This document shows, one piece after another, positions 21,098 through 31,512 of a DNA stretch of 64,000 bases (positions are counted from its first letter, which is position 1; each line of letters starts with the position of its first letter). Origin of the DNA: Azolla caroliniana (lineage: Eukaryota > Polypodiophyta); contig JBHGNT010000021.1 of assembly GCA_043228905.1 (NCBI GenBank), positions 8,370,001 to 8,434,000 on the forward strand, written 5' to 3'. The notes below the pieces were generated by a model. The model was not told the DNA's origin. It saw nothing but the letters and a program-made list of their open reading frames with translations, and did no database searches. Made by a program: the position numbers and the translations under genes.

Positions 21098-22010
21098 ACC
21101 ACTGTCGCAGAGTTTCGCGTGCGTGTGTCGCTCGAACGGGACCACAGGGGCCTTGGACCGGGGAGACGACTAGTGAGGAAGAAGGAGATTAAGACAAACA
21201 CATGGGGAAATATGTAACATAAGTTTTGATATAAATTAGGGTTATTTATTTATTTTTTTGCAATTCTTAGGCTTGACACCACGATTTCAGTGGTTATTAC
21301 AATAATCAATTATAAATAAACCGGCGAAGGTGAGTCTAGTGGGCTCCGAGTTTGACTACTTCCGACGGCTATGTTGCCTCGATTCGGACCACCCTTCCAC
21401 AACGGACCACCAAGTTGGCTACCATCGAGATGCCGAAAAAGCCATTGTGGAAGGAATCCAAGCCCTAAACTCTCTTGAATAAGAAGTAGACTAGAATCTA
21501 AAGTCATAAACCCTAAAACTCATAAGAAAGAAGAACCCTAGATGCTCAAAAGGAACATAAACACCCTAAACCTCGAGTTCTCTAATATATTGAGGAGAAA
21601 GATAGAAAAGTAGAAAGAAGCTCTCAAACCCTAACCCTAGAAGGAGAAGATGAAAGAGAAAGTGATAAGGAGAAAGGGAGGCTACCAAACCCTAAAATCA
21701 AGAAGAGGAGGAGGAGAAGATGAAACCCTAGCGGTACACCCCTACGGCAAAATTGGTGACCCTCAAATAAGCCTTATTGCTCCTCTCTTATAGAGGAAAG
21801 AGGAGCTTATTTTAACATTACGTGCTTTTTCTTTCTTTCTTTATCACAAAAATGGAAAGGAAGCAAAATGATTTGTAGAAAGAGAGACTCGAACTCTACA
21901 CATACTTATAAGGCTTAACCACTAAGCGACTACAGGTTACTTATTGTTTTTTTTATTTATTGTTTTTTCTACCTTATTACATGAGATGTGCGTGGAACCA
22001 CACGCCACAC
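21098..22010. repeat. Long direct repeat, copy 1
   Basis: Begins near CGCAGAGTTTCGCGTG and matches 22930-24720 by eye: same GGACCGGGGAGAC, CTTGACACCACGATTTC, CCGGCGAAGGTGAGTC, AGAAGAACCCTAGATGCTC and GATTTGTAGAAAGAGAGAC landmarks in the same order. Copy 2 has an extra satellite block. The unit contains AAACCCTA motifs and polypurine tracts. It has no coding sequence. It may be the ends of a non-autonomous element. Confidence 0.75.
21884..21929 (-). repeat. tRNA-like segment (Ser/Leu-like A box)
   Basis: On the minus strand an A-box-like TCGCTTAGTGGTTAAG (21914-21929) and a B-box-like AGAGTTCGAGTCTC (21884-21897). A second copy with one B-box change lies at 24584-24640 in the other direct repeat. 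No full cloverleaf was found, so it is a relic. Confidence 0.5.
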
Positions 22011-22929
22011 CATGACATCCACCCCCACCAAACCGGACATCCTTTGGCATGTATGATGTAGCGGGGCCAAAGGTTGTCAACCTTTGTTTTTTTGTTTTTA
22101 TTTTCTTCGTTGCGCCTTGCCCTCGTGAAATCCACCATCATCTTCGACATCATCTCCATGAAATCTTCTTTGTTTGTATCCGTCCTCCCCTACCGCTCTT
22201 TCACGTCGGGTTCACCAATGTCGCTAAGTTTCGCGTGCGTGTGTTGCTTGAACGGGACCGTCGGGGCCTTGGACCGGGGAGACACAAGGGGTGAGGAAGT
22301 GGGAGATTCGCCACCACAATTAGCAAATGTTTAAGGAGAATACGCACGAGGTTTAGGGTTCTTATGTTCCTTATGATCGTGTAAGGTTCTTCTTTCTTAT
22401 GAGTTTTAGGGTTGTGAGTTTTGCATCTACTTGTGAGTTAGGGTTTGGGTTTGGGTTCCTTATACGATGACTTCTTCAAAATCTCGATGGTGGTCAACTT
22501 AGTGATCAATTGCGGAAGGGAGGTTGTAGTGGTACGAGTGCTACTCCGAATCGAGGCAACATAGCCGTCGGAAGTAGTCGAGCTCGGAGCCCACTAGATT
22601 GGCCTTCATCAGATTATTTTCAGCCCCTTGTGCGTTGATTAGGGGTTTTTGAATAATGATGAAACTATTTCTATGAAAAAGAATCACCTAAATCGTGGTA
22701 TCTAACCTAACCGTTGTACAAACCCTAATTTTTGCAACATAATTCTTGTATATTTTTGTCTACATTTCTCCCTAACCTCGTGCGTATTCTCCTTAAACAT
22801 TTGCTAATCGTGGTGGCTAATCTCCCACTTCCTCACCCCTTCTATCTCCCCGTCCAAGGCCCCGGCAGTCCCGTTCAAGCGACACACGCACGCGAAACTT
22901 AGCAACATTTCATATCGGGTTCACCAATG
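22011..22929. repeat. Spacer between direct repeats with a long inverted repeat
   Basis: 22200-22352 (TCACGTCGGGTTCACC to CGAGGTTTAGGG) and 22770-22920 (ACCTCGTGCGTATTCTCC to GGGTTCACC) are inverted copies of about 150 bp, separated by about 420 bp that include GTTTAGGG/TTTGGG-rich sequence. The same CGAAACTTAGCGACATT-type end also occurs at 21098 and 22920 (direct) and, diverged, at about 25005-25110 (inverted). They look like long terminal inverted repeats of a DNA element. Confidence 0.65.
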
Positions 22930-23677
22930 TCGCAGAGTTTCGCGTGTGTGTCGCTCGAGCGGGACCACCGAGGCCTTGGACCGGGGAGACAAAAGTAGTG
23001 AGGAAGAAGGAGATTAAGACAAAGACATGGGGAAATATGTAACATGAGTTTTGATATAAATTAGGGTTTTTTTTATATTTTTTTATAATTCTTAGACTTG
23101 ACACCACGATTTCGGTGGCTATTACAATAATCAGTTATAAATAAACCGGCGAAGGTGAGTCTAGTGGGCTCCGAGTTTGACTACTTCCGACGGCTATGTT
23201 GCCTCGATTCGAAGTAGCTCTCGTGCCACTATAACCTCCCTTCCACAACGGACCACCAAGTTGGCTACCACCGAGATGCCGAAGAAGCCATTGTGGAAGG
23301 AATCCAAGCCCTAAACTCTCTTGAATAAGAAGTAGAATAGAATCAAAAGTTATAAACCCTAAAACTCATAAGAAAGAAGAACCCTAGATGCTCATAAGGA
23401 ACATAAATACCCTAAACCTCGAGTTCTCTAATATGTTGAGGAGAAAGATAGAAAAGTAGAAAGAAGCTCTCAAACCCTAACCCTAGAAGGAGAAGATGAA
23501 AGAGAAAGTGATAAGGAGAAAGGGAGGCTACCAAACCCTAAAATCAAGAAGAGGAGGAGGAGAAGATGAAACCCTAGCAATACACCCCTACGGCAAAATG
23601 GGTGACCCTCAAATAAGCCTTATCGCTCCTCTCTTATACAGGAAAGAGGAGCTTATTTTAACATTACGTGCTTTTCT

Positions 23678-24547
23678 TTACTCACGCGCTCTTGTCTACG
23701 CCCTTCTTAAGCGTGGCACAACTTTGCTTTTTTCTTTATGTCTCTCGCCCTGAGTTTCAAAATGATGATTTTTCGTTACCATGTCATAGACTGCTTTGTT
23801 AGCTTCGATTCATATGTTTGAACACAAAAATCCGATATCACACGAGCCAACTATGAACATTTCATTTACTCACGCACTCTTGTCTACGCCCTCCTCAAGC
23901 GTGGCACAACATTGCTTTTTTCTTCATGTTTCTGGGCTTGAGTTTCAAAATGATGATTTTTCATAACCATGTCATAGACTGATTCGTTAGCTTCGATTCA
24001 CATGTTTGAACACAAAAATCCGATATCACACGGGCCAGCTATAAACATTTTCATTTAATCGCACACTCTTGTCTACGCCCTCCTCAAGTGTGGCACAACT
24101 TTGCTTTTTTCTTCATGTCTCTCGCTCTGAGTTTCAAAACCATGATTTTTCAAATCCATATTATAGCTAGCTTCGTTATCTTCGATTCGCATCTTTGAAC
24201 ACAAAAATCCGATATCCCACAAGCCAACTATGAACATTTTCATTTACTCATGCGCTCTTGTCTACGCCCTCCTCAAGCGTGGCACAACTTTGTTTTTTTC
24301 TTCATGTCTCTTGCCCTGAGTTTCAAAATCATGATTTTTCAATTCCATATTATAGTTAGCTTCGTTAGCTTCGATTTGCATGTTTGAACAAGAAAATTCG
24401 ATATCACACGAGCCAGCTATGAACATTTTGATTTACTCACACGCTCTTCTCTACGCCCTCCTGAATTGTGGCACAATTTTGCTTTTTTCTTTGTGTCTCT
24501 CGCCCTGAGTTTCAAAACCATGATTTTTCAATTCCATATTATAGCTA
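23678..24547. repeat. Satellite, five units of about 189 bp
   Basis: Unit starts (TTACTCACGCGCTCTTGTC and variants) at 23678, 23866, 24055, 24244 and 24433. Spacing is 188, 189, 189 and 189 bp; the fifth unit is incomplete. Each holds CTACGCCC, GTGGCACAAC, GAGTTTCAAAA, GTTTGAACA and CGATATC. Confidence 0.9.
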
Positions 24548-24583
24548 TCAAAATGGAAGGGAAGCAAAATGATTTGTAGAAAG

Positions 24584-24640
24584 AGAGACTTGAACTCTAC
24601 ACCTCTCTATATATACTTATAAGCCTTAACCACTAAGCTA
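24584..24640 (-). repeat. tRNA-like segment, second copy
   Basis: Counterpart of 21884-21929 in direct-repeat copy 2. A box TAGCTTAGTGGTTAAG; B box GAGTTCAAGTCTC, in which C-G is changed to C-A. Confidence 0.45.
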
Positions 24641-24720
24641 CTACAAGTTACCAATTGTTTATTTATTTTTATTGTTTCTTCTACATTATTTCATGAGATG
24701 TGCGTAGAACCTCGCTCTTT

Positions 24721-25354
24721 CTCATAGTGCACACACCAAACCACGACACCGGGCAGGCCGTACTCTGTATATTTTGATCTATTTATTCGATCGTTACCTG
24801 TGCGTCTTCTTGATTCGGGTTCTCTATCTCTGTTTCCATTCATTCGATCGCTATTTGGGTATCTCTTGGGTTCAGGTTTCTCTCGGTGTCCTAATACCAT
24901 CACACTGGCTCTGAGATCCTCCAAGAGGGACAGAGCATGGTCGCATCCGGGTTGCCATACTCGTTATTAAATACCCGGAGACCGACCAACAAACCATGAC
25001 AATCTCTCTTCTCACTTCCTGCACTCCTTGGTCTAGGGCCCCCACAGTCCCGCCTAAGATCCTACACGTGCACGCGGAATACCACGACATCTTGCTGAAC
25101 CCGACGTGCAAGTTGGCAAAGGAGTCTGAAGATGAGGGGAAGCGAGTTGGCAGAGGCGATGGCGGCAGCCGTCGACTGCATAGTGAATGTGCGGGAGGGT
25201 ACAGGTTACCCTCGATAGGGCTATTGAAATGACAGTCGGAACGATAGTTCAGTTCAAGGAGGCCTACAAGGTGGAAATGATAATGAGGGATATTTCGGAA
25301 GAGCGGTGACTCTCCGGATTCACACAAGTGGTGATGTCGAGCATCCACACGGAG
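24721..25354. other. Non-coding, with a diverged inverted-repeat end
   Basis: No gene recognised. About 25005-25110 (CTCACTTCCTGCACTCC, TAGGGCCCCCACAGTCCCGC, ACCCGACGTG) is a diverged inverted copy of the ends at 22200-22290. The remainder has no feature I can support. Confidence 0.4.
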
Positions 25355-25791
25355 GTGCTTGAGGATCTCTGTTGTTTATCAAGTCAGTCGACAAAGAGGA
25401 TCGGGAGAAGGTAGGCCTTCTTCTCGAGACCGATGAGGGACTTAAGGCCGATTGGGCCGTGGTAAAGGGGGTTTGTGGCCGCTTCGACAAACGGCGGGAC
25501 TAGACGAACGAAGGGGCGACCGTGGCCGTGCCGACGGTACACAAGAAACACAGAGAGGTTGCTTTGGCGCGACCAGAAGAGACAAGGCGGTGGCTGGAAT
25601 CGGGAACAGTTCCAGCTACCATGGTTGGCGGGCTGGCCAGGGCGCAACGCTAGAAGAGTTGACCGAGATGGCGCGGGATCTCCAATTGCACAAGCACGAA
25701 GGGACATCGGAGGCCCGTCACACGAGTGAAGGCCGACCTTAGAGCAAAGGTGCATGTGGTGTGACGGCGTCGGCCATGACCAAAAGAACTG
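25355..25791 (+). pseudogene. Tat-like Gypsy gag fragment
   Basis: Plus-strand frames read KSVDKEDREKVGLLLETDEG, then WAVVKGVCGRFDKRRD, ELTEMARDLQLHKHEG, and a zinc knuckle CMWCDGVGHDQKNC (CX2CX4HX4C) at 25750-25791. The fragment ends exactly where the LTR of Copia E starts, so the Copia inserted in or recombined with this gag. An in-frame stop lies at the RRD*TNEGA position near 25501. The 3' remainder was not found in the window. Confidence 0.65.
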
Positions 25792-26492
25792 TGTTAGGAA
25801 ACAGATCCCTCCGGATGGGATTGGAGTACCCGGCAGGGAAGACCCAGTGAGAACCGGATGATGAGTACCCAGCAAGGAAGGCCCGATGAGAGCCAGATGA
25901 CAAGTACCCGGCAAGGAAGGCCCAGTGAGAACCGGATGACAAGTACCCAGCAAGGAAGGCCCGGTGAGAACCGGATGACGAGTACCCGGCAAGAGCCGAA
26001 TGGTGAAGGCCCGATAAGAAGTGCTCACCGGATGAAGGGACATATTCATAAATACGTTTTTGAGAGTCCATCGGGGCTATATTTGTAAATAGCCGAAAAG
26101 TCATATTAGTATAAATATGACTTAGGGCAAACAGAGAGGAGTGTGGTTATTGTAGTTGTCATTTCTTGTTGGTGCAAGATCTGAGTGCGTAACTGTGTAC
26201 ATAGAGAGAGAGAGAAAGAGGAAGAGGTCGTTTCCTCTGTTGTAACCGTCGCCTGTGGCGAAGATAGCAAGCTCGAGGTCGTTGCCTCAGTGCTTCACTA
26301 TTGTACATTGTGATATAGTGATAGTTTGCAGTCTGTGGGCTATCGTGGTTTTTCCCTAGTTTGGGTTTTCCACGCTAACATCCTATGTACTCTTCTCTTC
26401 ACTGTGTCGTGCATACATTACCCGTTTTCTGTGTTTGATCCTAGACTCGGTTGTGGCCGAGCGTTGTGTTTAGAGAGCGCGTATTCCTGTCA
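25792..26492 (+). repeat. 5' LTR of Copia E (701 bp)
   Basis: TGTTAGGAAACAG to GTATTCCTGTCA, directly before the primer site. U3 has four units of about 39 bp (AAGTACCCGGCAAGGAAGGC type, 25830-25990). The triple inverted-repeat module with the TATA box (ATAAATA) is at 26040-26122, and an AG run lies near 26200-26220. It belongs to the same family as the solo LTRs 5191-5855 and 28676-29411 and the fragment at 58690-58792. Confidence 0.88.
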
Positions 26493-26495
26493 AAT

Positions 26496-26507
26496 TGGTA
26501 TCAGAGC
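26496..26507 (+). promoter_or_regulatory. Primer binding site of Copia E
   Basis: TGGTATCAGAGC, complementary to the 3' end of plant initiator Met tRNA, three bases after the LTR. Confidence 0.9.
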
Positions 26508-26601
26508 AAAACGACACAGAAAAATGGACGATTTGTTGGGAGGCTCATGAGCTCTGGGAGAAGAGAGCAAGGCTCATGAGCTCTAGGAGAAGATCGGCAT
26601 T

Positions 26602-27178
26602 ATGTTTCAGAACAAAAATGTTGTTAATCAGGTTTCGGTATTTCGGAAGCTAGTAAGACTCCGGTACCAAGATGGCTCCAGCATGGCGGAGCACATGAAT
26701 GCCTTCCAAGGGCTGATCCACCAGGCAACATCATTGGAAGTACCTCTCGCTGATGAGGTACTAGCACTACTCCTGCTCGGTTCCCTCCCAGATAGTTGGG
26801 AGACGTTGGTTGTCACCTTGGGCAACGCCGGGCCGGAAGGAAAACGGTTATCCCTAGCAAGAGTGAAGTCGAGCTTGCTAGATGAGGAGGCGCGTCGGAA
26901 AGATAAGGATACGAGCTCCGACTCTTACCAAAACGGAACGCGGAAGACAAAGGAACCGTAGTGCCCAGAACTGGGAGAAGTCGGTGACACGGTCAAAGTC
27001 AAGGGGGAGGCCTACCTGCTTCTATTGCGGCAAGCCAGGACACTTCCAGGAAAACTGTCGGCACTTCCGAAAACACAAGGAAACCGACGGCACCGATTCG
27101 AAGCGGACACCGGACTGGAACGGTAAAGACCGGAGGGGAAGGGAACGACGGCAATCGCGGCAAGTGAAGAAGAGTTGA
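26602..27178 (+). pseudogene. Gag of Copia E
   Basis: First part 26602-26961: VRLRYQDGSSMAEHMNAFQGLIHQ, LPDSWETLVVTLGN, LLDEEARRKD, the UBN2-type Copia Gag. A frameshift then moves to 26882-27178, with zinc knuckle CFYCGKPGHFQENC at 27017-27058. The N-terminal part (the NAQNYADWKIKM region of element J) is deleted between 26545 and 26600, where a 20-bp GAGGCTCATGAGCTCT.GGAGAAGA-type repeat occurs. Confidence 0.8.
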
Positions 27179-28480
27179 TGCTCATCACCGAGGAGAGTGA
27201 GCTAAACCTTGCCGGCGACGAGATGACCTGGGTGGTCGACTTCGGAGCGTCGTTCCACCTTACCCCGAACCGGAAATGCTTCTCATCCTACTCAGCCGGT
27301 TATCACAGCTATGTCCGGATGGGGAATGAAGGTACATGCCGAATTGTCGGCATAGGAGATGTGTGGTTGACAACACCAACCGGATGCAAGCTGTTGTTGA
27401 AGGATGTCTGACACGTTCCGGAGGTTCGTCTGAACCTGATATCAGCCAGTCGGCTAGATGATGAAGGCTACATGGGTAGCATCCGGAACGGTGTTATGAA
27501 GTTCAGCAAAGGGAGCCTGATTGTGGCTCAGGCCCGGAAGGTCAACACGTTGTACCTGATGAATGCCTGGTTATGTCTAGAGGAAGTGAACGTGGCAGCC
27601 GACACTGCCGGTGAGCTGTGGCACAAGAGGTTGTATCACATGAGCGAGAAGGGGATGAAGAGGCTTGCAGATGACAACCTCATTCCAGTGAAGAACATGC
27701 ACTTGGAGAAGTGCACTGATTGTCTGGCCGGTAAACAAAACTGGACCTCCTTCCAATCGAGGCCACCGATGAGACGTAATGCACCACTGGAGTTGGTGCA
27801 TACTAATGTGTGTCAAGTGGACACAAAGTCACATGTAGGATCGCAGTACTTCGTGATGTTCATAGATGACCACAGTCGGAAGTTGTGGGCCACACCGTTG
27901 AAGACGAAGGATCAGGTGTTATCCGTCTTCAAAGAGCTCCACGCAAGAGTGGAAAGAGAAACCGGCCGGAAGCTTAAGGCAGTTCGAGCAGATAACGGAG
28001 GTGAATACCGGGGGTAGTTCGAGGAGTACTGTCGCTCGAAGGGAATCCGGCTCGAATTTACCGTGCCGAAGACGCCGGAACTAAACGGGCTGGCTGAGAG
28101 GATGAACCGAACCATAATGGAGAGGGTCCGGAGTATGCTGGCACATGCAAAATTACCCAAGAAGTTTTGGGCTGAGGCGCTGTGGACGACGACATATGTG
28201 ATAAACAGATCACCCTCAGTAGCCTTGGATGGAGACACGCCACAGAGAGTCCGGACCGGTAAGGAAGTGTCCTACCGGCATCTGAAGGTATTCAGGTATC
28301 TCGCGTACGTGCATGTTGCTAAGGACCGGAGAGGAAAGTTGGATCCAAAGACCCGGCCATGCATATTCCTCGATTACGGCGACGATGAGTTCGGCTACCG
28401 AGTGTGGGACCTGGCCGACAAGAAGGTATTCCGGAGTCGAGATATTATCTTCATGGAGGACAAGACGCTCGCCGACTGAG
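27175..28480 (+). pseudogene. Protease and integrase of Copia E
   Basis: The protease has WVVDFGASFHL where relatives have D-S-G. A stop follows at 27409-27411. The GAG_pre-integrase domain (LWHKRLYHMSEKGMKRL, CTDCLAGKQ) is at 27619-27740. The core reads TNVCQVDTKS (first Asp replaced by Asn), RADNGGEYRG then a stop at 28015-28017, and ELNGLAERMNRT with the Glu. A TGA closes the frame at 28478-28480. All breaks are single transitions relative to element J. Confidence 0.85.
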
Positions 28481-28675
28481 AGTCGGAGAAGATGATAATG
28501 AACTCTGATTCGACCAGTAAGGATCGATTCTACGATGAGCAGACCCAACCGGCAAGAGACCGGTTAGCACTCGATGAACCGGCCGGTGACAGTAAGGAGA
28601 CAAGACAGGCCGAAGAAGAAGGAATAGGGGAAACTGGAACCGGCCAAGACCCTGAATCGGATTCGGATGAAGAAC

Positions 28676-29411
28676 TGACGGGAACTACTCATTCCTTATA
28701 CGCAACGCTTGGCCACAACCGAGCTTAGAATCATACACAGAAAACGGGAAATAAATGCACGACACAGTGAAGAGAAGAGTACACAGGATGTTTACGTGGA
28801 AAACCCAAACTAGGGAAAAACCACGGCAGCCCACAAGCTGCAAACTATCACTATGTTAAAATGTACAACAGTGAGTTCACGAAGGCAACGACCTCGTGCT
28901 CACGATCCTCGCCACAGGCGGCGGTCACAACAGAGGCAACGACCTCTTTCTCTCTCTCTCTCTCTCTCTGTACACGGTTACGCGTTATCTCTCTTCTTGC
29001 ACCAACAAGAATAATAACAACTAACTAAAAGTTTGCCCTAAGTCATATTTATACTAATATGACTTTTCGGCTATTTACAAATATAGCCATGATGGACTCA
29101 CAGAAACATATTTACTAATATGTCTCTTCATCCAGTGAGCACTCCTCATCGGGTCTGCACCATCCGGCTCTCTGTAGCTGGGTACTCCTCATCCGGTCCT
29201 CACCGGATCTGCACCATCCGGCTCTCCGTAGCCGGGTACTCCTCATCCGGTTCTCACCGGGTCTGCACCATCCGGCTCTCCATAGCCGGGTACTCCTCAT
29301 CTGGTTCTCACCGGGTCTGTGCCATCCGGCTCTCCATAGCCGGGTACTCCTCCGTTTGTTCATCAGCACTGTTCTTCTCCCTTCCCATTCAGAGGGACCT
29401 GTCTCCCAACA
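28676..29411 (-). mobile_element. Solo LTR in Copia E, inverted (736 bp)
   Basis: Flanked by perfect AGAAC duplications (28671-28675 and 29412-29416). In minus sense it starts TGTTGGGAGACAGG and ends AGTTCCCGTCA. It has a four-unit tandem repeat of about 54 bp (29140-29350), the triple inverted-repeat module (29041-29123) and a CT microsatellite at 28945-28970. It interrupts the acidic linker between integrase and RT of Copia E. Confidence 0.92.
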
Positions 29412-29416
29412 AGAAC

Positions 29417-29965
29417 AAATAGTGGAGCCAGTTGCCGAAGGTCAAAGACGGAGATATCCTCTCAGAGAGAGAAGGCCCCCCCGAAGATTTCCGAATGCAG
29501 AGCATGTGCTGCTGACCGATGAGGGGGAGCCAGAAAGCTTCGAGGAAGCTAAAAGTGACACCCACAGCCAAAAATGGTTAAGTGCCATGCAGGATGGGAT
29601 GGATTCCTTGCATGAGAACCATACGTACGAATTGGTGGAGTTGCCAAAAGGAAAGCGGGCACTCCGAAACAAGTGGGTGTACAAGTTGAAACCGGGAGAT
29701 GCCGGCAACCCCCCGAGATACAAAGCCAGGATCGTGGTGAACGGGTTCCAACAGAAGAAGGGCATGGACTTCGACGAGATATTTGACCCAGTAGCAAAGA
29801 TGACCTCCATCCGGATGGTGCTGAGTATAGTGGCAAGCATGGACCTCGAGTTAGAGCAGCTGGACGTGAAGACGACATTCCTTCACGGTGACCTCAAAGA
29901 GGAGATCTACATGCAGCAACCGGAAGGATTCGTGGAGAAAGGGAAGGAGTGCCTGGTTTGCCGGT
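29417..29965 (+). pseudogene. N-terminal reverse transcriptase of Copia E
   Basis: Begins with the linker end RRRYPLRERRPPRRFPN, then KWLSAMQDGMDSLHENHTYELV, RALRNKWVYKLK, YKARIVVNGFQQKKGMDFDE, LDVKTTFLHGDL (first catalytic Asp) and YMQQPEGF. It is cut after LVCRF at about 29967, before YVDD, so it is non-functional. Confidence 0.85.
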
Positions 29966-30370
29966 TTAGGGTATCAACACACGAGTTGATAAGGTATCAA
30001 CACACGAGTTGTATTGTCGGTGATCCTAGGTAACCTTCATTACTTCCTCGGGATTGAGGTGATCCATACCCCTGACGACATATTGTTATGTTAGCGACAT
30101 TATGTGTTGAATATGTTGTACAAGTTCGGCATGACTGACTGTCGACCGATCTTGACACCCCTAGACTGGCACCTCAAGCTATGTCCTGATTCCAGACCAG
30201 CCTGCAATGAGAAACGGTTCCGATAAATTGTCAGAAACCTAATATATCTTACTATCACCCGACTGACATCAGCTATCCAATCGGAGAGATATGTCAATTT
30301 ATGCAGGAGTCGATCGTGGACCAACTTCAATTCGCACACCGAATACTCAAGTATGTTAGCGGTGTTGAAT
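29966..30370 (+). pseudogene. Copia RT/RNase H fragment, K/L family
   Basis: Reads LHYFLGIEVIHTPDD, RHYVLNMLYKFGMTDC, then LIYLTITR. It is the same family as 57421-57780 and 63535-63800 and is full of stops. It is fused to Copia E through a short tandem repeat of GGTATCAACACACGAGTTG (29967-30010). Confidence 0.75.
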
Positions 30371-30673
30371 GCGGGTCTCTAATGGACGTATTCACACTGT
30401 CTCCCTTTGTACACACTAGGTTTAGGCTATTTATGTAAATAGTGAGAAGGGCAGTTCCCCTAAGTTAGTCAATATATAAATTGACCTTGTAACCTTGTTT
30501 CAAGATTGGGGGTTGAAGGTGGTTGAAATATATTTTACCTTGTTCCCAATCGTCTCTCTCTCTTGTGTTATTGATTGATCTTAGTGCTTGATTCAATCTC
30601 TAGTTGCCATCAATATTCTCCTTACGGAAGAGTGTTGAGTTTGTTTTGAACTTATACGACCGCATTCCCAACA
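30371..30673 (+). repeat. 3' part of a Copia LTR (element F)
   Basis: Ends CATTCCCAACA just before a primer site. Contains GTCAATATATAAATTGAC (30468-30485), a TATA box inside an inverted repeat. The LTR start is lost in the junction with the preceding fragment. Confidence 0.65.
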
Positions 30674-30675
30674 TT

Positions 30676-31115
30676 TGGTATCAGAGCTTGGTTCTCTCGA
30701 TTCTGCTGCCGCCGTCTACTTTAGCTGCATGAGCAACTCTTCTTCTGTACACCGTGAAGATCTCGATTGGCAACCCTCTACAAGATCGTTTTTGGCGAAG
30801 AGAAACACTAACAAAATCTACACTCCACTATAATTTCTAAATCACCATTCAAGTGAGCCAATCGGCTGCACTTCACTCCTGTGATTGTAGCCACTCGGAG
30901 TGAGATTTCGCTTCACAAGCTCTGCCTTAGTCGTACTACATTGGCCTCTATAACCTTCGGATGAAAGAATCTAATTCGGTCTAGGCACACCTCAACGAGT
31001 ATGAAAGTCTGAGCCCCCAAATTTCAGCTCAGGTGACGACTATCGAGGATGAACTAAGAGCAATGTTGCTTATGAGTAGCCTGGCCCCTTCGTGGGAAAC
31101 TGTAAAAGAATACGT
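30676..31115 (+). pseudogene. Primer site and gag fragment of Copia F
   Basis: Primer site TGGTATCAGAGC at 30676-30687. A short start region (MSNSSSVHREDL, 30729) follows, then a UBN2-type Gag piece NLRMKESNSV*AHLNEYESL, ELRAMLLMSSLAPSWETV at about 30955-31100. Stops occur throughout. It is cut by the LTR at 31116. Confidence 0.65.
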
Positions 31116-31512
31116 TGTGCGGAAGCAATAGAAAACCGAACACAAAAAACACAGGTTTAATGGAGAGCTTAGAATATACACAGTACACGGGAGAGACAGA
31201 GAAAGAGTAGAACATTAATAATCTATTACAAAACAATAATAGTTCCTTGTACATAAAAAGTGCTCAACAGCACTATTTATACAAGTCCTAAGAGGATTGA
31301 CAGAAGTACCGCGTACTTCAATGCTCACTCGAGCGTCTGACACTAACTACGAGACTATTAACTACCTAGTAGTCTAGGCTACTGCTAGGCTTCCAGTTAC
31401 TGTTTGATCTAGCTAACCGGATCCCCAGCTCACCGGCTCATTTCCTCACCGGCTTGCCGAACTATCTCGCTCACCGGCTCAGGCTTATTCAACTTGAGCT
31501 TGCCGCTCAACA
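31116..31512 (-). repeat. 3' LTR of Copia G (397 bp)
   Basis: In minus sense it follows the purine tract TTAAGGGGGAG and runs from TGTTGAGCGG to CTTCCGCACA. No 5' partner lies in the window. Repeated CTCACCGGCTC-type words are at 31425-31480. Confidence 0.7.

Larger units (their letters stand above)
22930..24720. repeat. Long direct repeat, copy 2, with satellite inserted
   Basis: 22930-23680 matches copy 1 (21098-21830), and 24548-24720 matches 21848-22000. Between them the satellite block 23678-24547 is present here but absent from copy 1. A 20-bp deletion or insertion (GAAGTAGCTCTCGTGCCACT) also differs near 23211. Confidence 0.72.
25792..29965 (+). mobile_element. Copia element E, 5' LTR to reverse transcriptase, truncated
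   Basis: 5' LTR (25792-26492), primer site, then gag, protease, integrase and the first part of RT. It is related along its length to the intact element J (49684-54989). The 3' end is lost at a junction near 29966 with another Copia family. A solo LTR is inserted in reverse at 28676-29411. Stops and a frameshift interrupt the frame. Confidence 0.88.

Noticed and set aside
21480-23580. Telomere repeats (AAACCCT)
   Set aside because: Only scattered single CCCTAAA/AAACCCTA words, never in tandem; not a telomere or clear interstitial telomere array.
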